Assembly: GCA_036924085.1 (NCBI GenBank)
Contig: JAVGWX010000007.1
Coordinates: 106,120,117 to 106,184,116 of the forward strand
Origin: Ariolimax columbianus
Lineage: Eukaryota > Mollusca > Gastropoda > Stylommatophora > Arionidae
DNA: 64,000 nucleotides
Direction of reading: 5' to 3'
Both the position numbers and the translations under genes were made by a program. Positions 45,158 to 53,616 of this stretch are shown here, one piece after another (the stretch's first letter is position 1; each line of letters opens with the position of its first letter). Below the pieces are notes generated by a model, which saw nothing but the letters and a program-made list of their open reading frames with translations, ran no database searches and had not been told where the DNA came from.

Positions 45158-46960
45158 GTGACACTCGAGCAGGGAGTACCCCAAGGGGGAGTACTGTCAC
45201 CCACACTCTTCCTGGTATATATAAACGATATTACAGAGAATATACCAAGAAGAATCCATAGCTCAATGTTTGCAGACGATCTGGCTATGTGGACCTCTGA
45301 AAAGAATCTCACCATAGCAAGAAATCGGATGCAGACGGCCCTAACATCGCTGGAAGAGTGGGCGACCTCATGGCTGGTCAAAATAAACGAGGAGAAAACC
45401 ACATGCACCATATTCTCGCTTTCTTTAAAACCCCAAAGTACCAAATTAAGTTTAAATGGCAAAATCCTGCAGCCAAACGACAACCCAACCTATCTGGGAG
45501 TCGCATTTGATCGGCGCATGACATGGAAAAGTCAGATTGAGAGAAACCGAATGAAAGCCAGAGAAAGAATGGCAATCATGAGGAAACTTGCTGGCACAAG
45601 CTGGGGAGCAGACGAAGGCATACTAAAGAAACTGTACACTGGAAGAGTGAGATCAGTTCTCGAGTATGGCATTGCGGCATGGACAACAGCAGCGAAGGCG
45701 AACTTCGATAAGGTTAGCAAACTTCAAAACCAAGCCATGAAAATTATAACAGGTGGCATGAAGTCAACGCCAATTGTAGAACTTGAAAAGATTACAAAAC
45801 TGCAATCCATGACCGATAGAAGAGACTGCAGAGCCCAGCTGCAGTCAGAGAAACTCCGAAGACTGACTGACCATCCAATGCACCAGAGACTAAACAATTT
45901 GGGAAATGGGAAACTAAAGCGGAGAAACTTTGCAGAAATAGCCAAAACAAAGATACACGAAGACCCCATAAACGCACTAACAACACCAAAACCCATCACT
46001 ACTGTACGAAAACCTACCTGGAGGCAGGATATATTTCCAGAGGTGGTAGAAAATATACCAGGTATTGCAAACAAAAACTGCCAGACTGAAAAAGAAAGGA
46101 GAGATACTACCCTAAGCTTCATAACGAAAAGCTACCCAAGCATGGACTGGACCCATGCATACACCGACGGTTCTGTAACAAATACTACACAGAACGGAGG
46201 GGCAGGAGCATTCCTGAACCTACCAAATGGCAGAAAAATAACACTGTCATTCGCTACTGGTAAGTACACAAGCAATTTCAGAGCGGAGGCAGAGGCACTG
46301 AGGGCGGCAGTGGAAGAAATGGTGACACACAGTGAAAATGAAAGCCATATAGTCCTGCTTACAGATGCTCTCGCCGTAGTCACAGCGCTAAAAAGCCAGA
46401 AAAACACTGAGCTTAATTACTTAAGAGCAGCACTCTGCAAACTGTGCCAGCAGTCCGCACCAAAAAGGGTAGTGGTACAGTGGGTCCCATCACACTGCAA
46501 CATCCAAGGCAACGAGGAGGCAGACAGACTGGCAAAAGAAGGTGCAAGACTACCACAAACAGATACCAGTATGACGTACGAAGAGTCAAAACGGCTTATC
46601 AAAGCCAGATACATGACCAAATGGGAAACCGAACATACTGGTTACACCAAAAACGATGCCTATTACCAGTTGAACCGAAGAGAGCAGGTCGTTGTCTTCA
46701 GACTTCGCACTGGCCACAATAGACTGAGGTACCACCTATTCAACAAAATGAAGATAGGGTGTACCGACGAATGCCCGTGCGGTACTGGTAAAATGACCGC
46801 TGAACATCTGCTGCAGAACTGCCCGACATACGAGGATCAGAGAGAGCAGATGTGGCCATCACCAGTGGAACTGCAAGACAAGCTCTATGGCAGTGGCGAC
46901 AGCCTCAGGATGACCGCCGCTTTTTTTCGAAAAAATAATGGTTACTGTCTGACTGCGTAC
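45158..46960 (+). pseudogene. RT palm/thumb, RNase H and zinc knuckle, I-like element
   Basis: Continues from the frameshift: TLEQGVPQGGVLSPTLFLVY (motif B), SSMFADDLAMW (motif C, FADD intact, about 45270), YLGVAFDRRMTWK and thumb. RNase H has all four acidic residues in place: YTDGS (about 46160), FRAEAEAL, LLTDALAV and HCNIQGNEEADRLAKEG. Then comes a Cys/His cluster, CTDECPCGTGKMTAEHLLQN-C, a likely zinc knuckle. RNase H degrades the RNA strand during replication. No stop codon precedes the (GAA)n tail, so the frame runs through the tail into the flanking array to 47131. Intact catalytic residues suggest a recent insertion. Confidence 0.92.
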
Positions 46961-46984
46961 GAAGAAGAAGAAGAAGAAGAAGAA
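46961..46984. repeat. (GAA)8 3' tail of I-like element
   Basis: Directly follows codons for CLTAY; the 26680-26869 copy ends in the same triplet. It is in frame and would encode poly-Glu. Confidence 0.92.
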
Positions 46985-47438
46985 GTACACCATAATCTTC
47001 CAGTATCAGCTGGCCTTGTACACCATAATCTTCCAGTATCAGCTGGCCTTGTACACCATAATCTTCCAGTATCAGCTGGCCTTGTACACCATAATCTTCC
47101 AGTATCAAGAAGCTGGCTTTGTACACCATAATCTTCCAGTATCAGCTGGTCTTGTACACCATAATCTTCCAGTATCAAGAAGCTGGCCTTGTACACCATA
47201 ATCTTCCAGTATCAAGAAGCTGGCCTTGTACACCATAATCTTCCATAATCTTCCAGTATCAAGAAGCTGGCCTTGTACACCATAATCTTCCATAATCTTC
47301 CAGTATCAAGAAGCTGGCCTTGTACACCATAATCTTCCATAATCTTCCAGTATCAAGAAGCTGGCCTTGTACACCATAATCTTCCATAATCTTTCAGTAT
47401 CTAGAAGCTGACCTTGTACACCTTAATCTTCCAGTATC
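46985..47438. repeat. 33/37-bp minisatellite, right part
   Basis: Continuation of the 42064-43704 array beyond the inserted element. Later units carry an extra CATAATCTTC. The last unit merges at 47420-47440 with RT codons KILED of the host element on the minus strand. Confidence 0.95.
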
Positions 47439-48205
47439 TTTCAAAGTTTAACCCTGTTTACCCTATCAAACGCTTTTTTCCTGATCAATGAAAGCAACAC
47501 ATAGATTTTCGTTGTATTCTATTGATCTTTCGTTTATTTGTCTTAAGGTGAACTAGGCTTCCGTGCAGCTCATACCTCGGCGGAATCAAAATTGAGCTCT
47601 GGATAGTTGAGGTTCAACAATAGGTCTTATAATATGTTTCAGGATCATACAGTTTGCCAGTGTGGCTAAGTAGCGATACGCCTTTGTACGTGTCACAATT
47701 TCTTTTGCCGCCCTTTTCCTTCCAAATTGGATCGAATATAGCTTGCTGCCAGTCATCGTGTACGCGTCTGTCTTTCCATGCCTTTGTGAAGCGGCTATGT
47801 AGCCAGAGTAACCCTGTTACCTCACATGCCTTTGTGAAGCGGCTATGTAGCCAGAGTAATCCTGTTACCTCAAATGCATGAATCACCTCCCTTGCTATGC
47901 CGTCTTTGCCTGGTGACTAATTCTTGGGACTATTCTTTATAACTCTCTCCGTTTCTTGAATCATTATGTCGGGTTCGGTATGATCTGAGTAGCATGGCAG
48001 AAAAACTGAATCCCCTGTGGAGGTAGTAGGGTTGAGAAGTTCTTGAAAGTATTCCTTCCACCCATCTCTTCTGCTGAGCTCATCTTGATGTCTGGTAGAC
48101 GATGTAGCCATCTTGTTGTCTGCTAGACGATGTAGCCATCTTGTCTGGTAGGTCATATAGTCATTAGACAGTATAGCCGCCCTTACCACATCACCCCACC
48201 AGGCT
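47439..48205 (-). pseudogene. RT N-terminus to motif A, minus-strand element
   Basis: From 48189 downward: DGWKEYFQELLNPTTSTGD, ETERVIKNSPKN, then WKDRRVHDDWQQAIFDPIWK, EKGGKRNCDTYKGVSLLSH, and after frame slips LCVAFIDQEK-AFDRVNR (motif A, near 47470-47500). A 48-bp in-frame duplication (47778-47873) doubles EVTGLLWLHSRFTKA. A second small duplication lies near 48085-48140. The text then enters the array derived from its next codons. Confidence 0.85.
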
Positions 48206-48216
48206 GTTCGCTTCTG

Positions 48217-48816
48217 ACTGTACGTTTATCTTCATTAAACTCCATTTGCCAGCTCACAGACCATTCTTGAATTTTATCTAAATCTGACCTCAATATATCC
48301 ACTTCTGCTTTAGATGAGATACTCCTACATAGTTTTGTGTCAGCAAATTTTGCAATAATGGATCCCATATCAATGTCTAAATCATTTATGTATATCAAGA
48401 ACAAAATTGGTCCCAAAACCGAGCCCTGTGGCACTCCATTTTTTACTTCACACCACTCAGAGTACTCCTTATTTATACCCACCCTCTGCCTTCTTCCCGT
48501 TAACCAATTTTTAATCCATTTGGCAACTGCCCCACCTATTCCATGTGATTTTAACTTTCAAAATAATCTTTGATGAGGTTCTCTATCAAAGGCCTTTGCG
48601 AAATCTAGATAAATAACATTCACTAGCTCCCCTTTATCTATGATTTTAGTAACTTCCTCCATGAATTCTAATAGATTTGTTAAGCATGATCTCCCTCTGG
48701 TAAACCCATGCTGACTATTTCTAATTAGATTAAATTTGTCTAAATGCATTACAATGTTTTCTTTGATTATTGACTCTAACAATTTACAGACTAGCTCGTT
48801 AAACTCACCGGTCTAT
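48217..48816 (-). pseudogene. CR1 RT palm fragment
   Basis: Minus strand: LLESIIKENIVMHLDKFNLI, NSQHGFTRGRSCLTNLLEFM, VNVIYLDFAKAFDREPHQRL (motif A), then after a frame slip VKNGVPQGSVLGPILFLIYI (motif B) and KFADTKLC. In that last motif one Asp of the catalytic FADD is removed by a clean 3-bp deletion (compare KFADDTKLC at 62160), so this copy could not polymerise even with its frame open. Truncated at both ends. Confidence 0.9.
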
Positions 48817-49163
48817 TTATATACATTTGACCTAGTTTGGGTTCACATCTGCTGTAGTATAAAATCATTGGCGTATCCAGAGCGTGCATTATGTGACACG
48901 TGATCTTTTGATTAGTTAGCCAAGCTGTCGATCCTTCGTCGTTAGGCCACGTCAGATAGATCAACTATCGCAATAACCTAGAATGTAGATTACATGTGAA
49001 CGCGTTGACTTCTGGGCCCTTGTCATTCTTGGGCCGGAGCCCAATGTGCTCTCTGCTCTCGTATGTCCTCAATTTGACTGCATGTGATCAACTAAAACTG
49101 TTTCTAATATCACACCATCCTCATCTCTCAGTAACAAACGGGGAACTGATACGCTTGTCCACC
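48817..49163. other. unique non-coding stretch
   Basis: No feature recognised. Confidence 0.45.
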
Positions 49164-49345
49164 CAGGCACTGCATGCTAGTCAGGACGTCCCGTCAGTGC
49201 CAGGCACTACATGCTTAGTCAGGACGTTGCGTCCCACACTACATGCTAGTCATGACGTCGCGTCAGTCACTACATGCTGGTCAGGACCTCTCGTCAGGCA
49301 CTACATGTTGGTCAGGACGTTACTGCCAGGCACTACATGCTAACC
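49164..49345. repeat. degenerate repeat of about 32 bp, 6 copies
   Basis: The phrase GGCACTACATGCTAGTCAGG recurs with length variation (28-36 bp). Confidence 0.85.
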
Positions 49346-49500
49346 AAAGACTACCATCTCTTTCCCATTTATTGCTCCCTGTTAACTGGCTGTGTCCAGG
49401 GCAGTCTGGATGACGAGATGTGGATTGACGTGATCCCTGCAGTAGTGCGAGTCACGCAGATGAAACCAAGCATAGCACAACCGATTGGAGGGCATCAGTC

Positions 49501-49603
49501 CTCCCTCTAGTAAACCCATGCTGACTTTCTGATTAGATTAAACTTGTCTAAATGCATTACAATGTTTTCTGTGATTATTGAACAATTGACAGACTCTGCT
49601 CGT
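49501..49603 (-). pseudogene. tiny CR1 RT fragment
   Basis: About 100 bp matching, on the minus strand, the CR1 segment LLESIIKE..NSQHGFTRG also present at 48660-48790 and 61735-61820, with small deletions. Confidence 0.8.
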
Positions 49604-49633
49604 TATGTTAGTGGACACTCAGGAGGCATCACG

Positions 49634-50083
49634 CCTAGACTGTAGACCTTCACTAACTGATGTCTCCCTCCTAGACTGTAGACCTTCACTAACTGATGTC
49701 CCCCTCACTCCTAGACTGTAGACCTTCACCAACTGATGTCTCCCTCCTAGACTGTAGACCTTCACCAACTGATGTCTCCCTCCTAGACTGTAGACCTTCA
49801 CCAACTGATGTCTCCCTCCTAGACTGTAGACCTTCACTAACTGATGTCCCCCTCACTCCTAGACTGTAGACCTTCACTAACTGATGTCTCCCTCCTAGAC
49901 TGTAGACCTTCACCAACTGATGTCTCCCTCCTAGACTGTAGACCTTCACTAACTGATGTCCCCCTCACTCCTAGACTGTAGACCTTCACCAACTGATGTC
50001 CCTCTCCCTCCTAGACTGTAGACCTTCACCAACTGATGTCTCCCTCCTAGACTGTAGACCTTCACCAACTGATGTCTCTGCCC
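49634..50083. repeat. 36/41-bp minisatellite, about 12 copies
   Basis: Units begin CTAGACTGTAGACCTTCAC; the ending is TCTCCCTC or the longer CCCCCTCACTC form. Confidence 0.97.
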
Positions 50084-51149
50084 GTCACAAATATAAAAAC
50101 CAGACGGGCCCTTCCCTCAACTCTCTCTCTCTCTCTCTCTCCATCTCTCTCCCTCTCTCTCTCTCTCTATCCAATCCACCCCCTTTATGTAACTCCCAAA
50201 TGCCTGTTTGCCGTTACTGGTTACCGGAAAAGAAAATGTCCCGCCTGACTGACCTCACGGAAAGAGACGTTTCGCTTCACCGATTATCGCCGACTGAATA
50301 CTATAACGTGATAATCTTCCAACAGGTAGGTCTAGCGCCCCGCTCCCCCCCCCCCCCCCCCCCCCCCACCAAACACACCCCCCTCCCCACCCTCTCACAT
50401 GTACTGTTCAACATTTGCATAATAAAAATGGCCACCATTCAACCAACAGGTCGGTACGAGTTGAACATTTCCGGATGTCGATCTGACAAACAGGATACGA
50501 AACTTTACAAGCAATATCCCAGGTGTGCGGGGAGTCAAGCTCCCAGGTGTGCGGGGAGTCAAGCTCCCAGGTGTGCGGGGAGTCAACAACTCAGTAATAA
50601 AGACTGACCTCCATAACTCATGGTGGATGTATCATTGAGAGGCTGACCTCTCTAACCCTGAATGAGTGTATCATTGACAGCCAGGGTAGCTTGAGATATA
50701 CGGGAGAGACGTATGATCGTAGCCTGTCGTGTATGCACTAGAGGCGTTCAAGTCAAATTGGAACTGAGAAGCGCATGAGCTGTAGTGTCATCGACCCATA
50801 GCTGACTGCTAGCGTCAGGGCCAGCGACCCATAGCTGACTGCTAGCGTCAGGGCCAGCGACCCATAGCTGACTGCTAGCGTCAGGGCCAGCGAACCAGAG
50901 CTGCCAAGACCCTTCTACACCTGCACGCGGTGATCCTGGATAACAGGCGGCAGCAGGGCAGACTGACTTAGGAGAAAGGATCCAAGAGGGAATGGTAACC
51001 TGGTACTAAAAAATGCTTGCTGAAGTCGGATGTGTTGGACCGAAAGGTGCAAATATCGCAGTGAAGCTGTAAAGTACGATACAACGCATTCCGTTCTCTG
51101 GACTACATTCTGCTACTTAAGCCCTTTCAGGGTTTGGTAGCGGGAGATT
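50084..51149. other. unique region with small tandem repeats
   Basis: It contains a C run (about 50347-50367), three copies of a 23-bp phrase (CCAGGTGTGCGGGGAGTCAA, 50519-50585) and three copies of a 33-bp phrase (GACCCATAGCTGACTGCTAG, 50789-50890). No gene recognised. Confidence 0.6.
50121..50168. repeat. (TC)n microsatellite
   Basis: CT/TC run interrupted by CCATCTCTCCC. Confidence 0.93.
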
Positions 51150-51189
51150 GAGAACAAACAAAACCAAGCCAAATTGGAACTTTTTTGGT

Positions 51190-51310
51190 TAGGGAAATGT
51201 TTTTGTTTTTTTTAAGTAGTCAAAATGCCATTTATTTCTCTATATAAACTCCTTCAACGTTTATGCACTTATCCAAGCGTTTAAGTTTTAGCGTTTTAGA
51301 AATCGCTTAC
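51190..51310 (-). pseudogene. mariner transposase C-terminal fragment
   Basis: Minus-strand text reads LKRLDKCINVEGVYIEK then stop, matching the conserved end (RWxKCIxxxGxYxEK) of mariner/SETMAR-type transposases. Confidence 0.6.
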
Positions 51311-51344
51311 AGCGAGGTCATGGCTGTAAGGAGGATGTGGCAAT

Positions 51345-51642
51345 ACGCTCAGTGGAAGGCAGGTGACGGAGAGAGACGCTCAGTGGAGGGTAGACGACGG
51401 AGAGAGACGCTCAGTGGAGGGTAGACGACGGAGAGAGACGCTCAGTGGAGGGTAGGTGATGGAGAGAGACGCTCAGTGGAGGACAGGTGACGGAGAGAGA
51501 CGCTCAGTGGAGGGCAGGCGACGGAGAGAGACGCTCAGTGGAGGGCAGGTGACGGAGAGAGACGCTCAGTGGAGGGCAGGCGATGGAGAGAGACGCTCAG
51601 TGGAGGACAGGTGACGGAGAGAGACGCTCGGTGGAGCGCAGG
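51345..51642. repeat. 31-bp minisatellite, about 10 copies
   Basis: Unit GACGCTCAGTGGAGGGCAGG plus 11 bp. It lies inside the span of the mariner relic. Confidence 0.96.
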
Positions 51643-51649
51643 CGACCGA

Positions 51650-52350
51650 GATTTACAGTTGAGGCAGATTTGAGTTGAGAACCACAGAGAGAGAACATTT
51701 CACTTCAGAGACAAACTTGAGAGGAGAGAAATGGAGAAAGGTCGTAAGACTTGAACAGTTTGAGCTGAGAACCACAAATGAGGAAACGGTTCACTTCAGA
51801 GACAGAGGTAGATTCAAAAGAGACGTTCAGTGGAGAGCAGATGGCGGACAAGCAGTTGAGATAGACACGCACCAAGCAAGGCAGCTATCCCCATTTTATA
51901 TAGTGGTCGCGATTACGAGTCGTCAGTCTCAGCTTGAGGCAGTCTGCCAGTCATCCCATTCATCATCTTGTGCAGTCCCACCAACAACGTAGACATCACT
52001 TTGATCACGTGAATGTCAGTCTCAGCTAGAGGCAGTTTTCTAGTGATCCCAAGGATCGTATTTGACGCAGTCTATCCTGATCACGGTGAAACCACTTTGA
52101 TCTGCCGCCGACAAAAAGGAGCAGGATCACGGACATCATACCTCGGTTTAGAACCGACGAACTTGACCATCAGCGGCAATCCGCAACAAGTTTGATCACA
52201 GCATGCCATAATAGGAGAGGAGTCAGAACCGGGCAATAACAGTATTGATGAGGTTAGGTTTAGCGGTAGGAGTGCTTTAGATAAGCTTGTGAGAGAACGG
52301 GTTTAAGTTGTTAGAGAGTTTATAGTTGGTAGTGTTTCTTGAATGAATAA
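51650..52350. other. non-coding, two old duplications
   Basis: Phrases AGAACCACA..TTCACTTCAGAGACA (about 51680 and 51765) and GTCAGTCTCAGCT..GAGGCAGT (about 51924 and 52016) each occur twice at about 90-bp spacing, indicating decayed tandem repeats. No coding feature. Confidence 0.55.
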
Positions 52351-52439
52351 TCTGTTCTATTGTGTTTAGATTTAGTGTTTCTTGAATTTATTTAGAGTGA
52401 GTGTAGAGTGTAATAGAATAGAGCAGACCCATTTACCGT

Positions 52440-52755
52440 CTGCGACAGAGCTCCATCAAATAGATCGGCTCTGGTACATATGCGTCGATATTCCAGGATA
52501 AGGCGTTCCACAATATGAATATTCACAAGAACGACTGTGGTGGGTTGTGAGCCACCACGACCGGGATCATCACCCACGGATATACGGTCTTCTCTAAAAC
52601 GTTTACACCATTCAAATGTCTTACTGCAGCTGTCTCCTCACTGTATTATGATTGCAGTCTTCTGTAAATGTATGCAGGTTTCACGCCGCTTTCAAATGAA
52701 ACTTCATCACAACACGCTATTCCATGCAAGCACTAACAGTGTTGTCCTCCATTTT
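52440..52755 (-). pseudogene. mariner transposase N-terminal (helix-turn-helix) fragment
   Basis: From 52752: MEDNTVSACME, stop, RVVMKFHLKAA, stop; then after a frameshift KTFEWCKRFREDRISVGDDP and VNIHIVERLILEYRRICTRA. This is the mariner DNA-binding region (TFEWxxRFREGRxSVxDDPR, then the second helix-turn-helix). The in-frame TAG where Gln is usual, and the frameshift, show decay. Confidence 0.75.
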
Positions 52756-52901
52756 TATGTATCTGTCACGTACCTGGCAAATGGCAAGTCGCCTAACAAG
52801 CAGTAATAGGACACAAGTGCCCCTATCTAATGATAGTAGTTCCAGCACGCTGTAACCCATTCAGGTAGAACAAGTCCCGGTTTGGTTTGAACGCCCTCGT
52901 A

Positions 52902-53616
52902 CTGCCATGTCAATTAAATTATTCGACGTTCTGGCAGCACTCGGTGCAATGCTAGCTACAAAGTTGCAGCAGCGGCCCATTTGTATTCCGTGTACAATCA
53001 GTTTGCCTGCTAGGCTGACGGTACAAGATCCGCCAGAAAACGTCACCTTTCAATGTCACTGTGACCCAGATTTATGCACCAGCGTCACCCAACGGCCTAC
53101 TTTAGATAGGCCGTCCCACACGAGAAAACCCCCTTAAAAGACCGACGACTAAATGACGAAACTGTCATGTGTCAACTATTGTCCGTTTCACAATGGTTGC
53201 TGTTAATTGCCGTCCAATATCTGAATAACCCTTACACCGATATGCTCGATTTTACACGTGAACTTATCTTTTCAATGTCCCAATGACTTAATAATGTACA
53301 TTGTGTCAGGCTGTACCATTGTCTTAAAGTGACTAGTTCTTTTGATATTTATGAGCAAAGGAATTATTTTGTCTCTTGAGAAAATTAGAAAAAAATATCT
53401 TTCTTTAGGCATAGGCGTCTCTCAAATTTGAACATTAGGTTTCACATAATGCCCTTTTGTAATGTAGTTCATGTGTTTTATGAGCTGGAATTTCGAAGAA
53501 TAAAATATGTGAAAATCTAAAAGCACACGATATATAGAACATATAAAGTACATACTTCAGATGGATTGGGAGAGTTTTATAAGTAGATGCTGGAGCAAAT
53601 AATAAATGGTTATAAT
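52902..53616. other. unique region, AT-rich to the right
   Basis: About 700 bp with no supported feature. Confidence 0.5.

Larger units (their letters stand above)
43705..46984 (+). mobile_element. I-like non-LTR retrotransposon (endonuclease-RT-RNase H), 5'-truncated, nearly intact
   Basis: A 3280-bp element inserted in the 33/37-bp array. It is flanked by the same 31 bp of array sequence (43674-43704 and 46985-47015), which may be a target-site duplication or simply adjacent array units. It carries the endonuclease end, complete RT, complete RNase H, a C-terminal zinc knuckle and a (GAA)8 tail. The only evident lesion downstream of the truncation is one frameshift in an A6 run (45151-45156). 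A small 3' copy of the same family is at 26680-26869. Confidence 0.92.
41125..48205 (-). mobile_element. non-LTR RT element split by an internal minisatellite and a nested element
   Basis: Two halves of one minus-strand RT gene. 48205-47439 holds the N-terminal RT through motif A; 42058-41125 holds motif B through the C-terminus. Between them lie only a 33/37-bp array, built from codons of the missing stretch, and an I-like element inserted in that array. The clade is uncertain (RTE-X/R4-like, by general appearance). Stops and frameshifts show it is dead. Confidence 0.85.
51150..52901 (-). mobile_element. mariner-like DNA transposon relic, heavily disrupted
   Basis: The right end (52901-52880 on the minus strand) begins ACGAGGGCGTTCAAACCAAA, typical of mariner-type terminal inverted repeats. 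The left end near 51160-51190 keeps AAACCAAGCC-like inner repeat sequence. An N-terminal transposase fragment (52755-52440) and a C-terminal one (51310-51190) lie in the right order and orientation. Between them the catalytic domain is not recognisable; instead there is a 31-bp array and other sequence. Confidence 0.62.

Noticed and set aside
45158..47131. Start codon at 45158 as the beginning of a separate RNase H gene
   Set aside because: The ATG lies in a shifted frame at the A6 frameshift; the domain is the continuation of the upstream RT.
52537..53137. Small open frames read as host genes
   Set aside because: The plus-strand frame at 52537-52806 is antisense to the mariner N-terminus; the frame at 52907-53137 has no recognisable domain.
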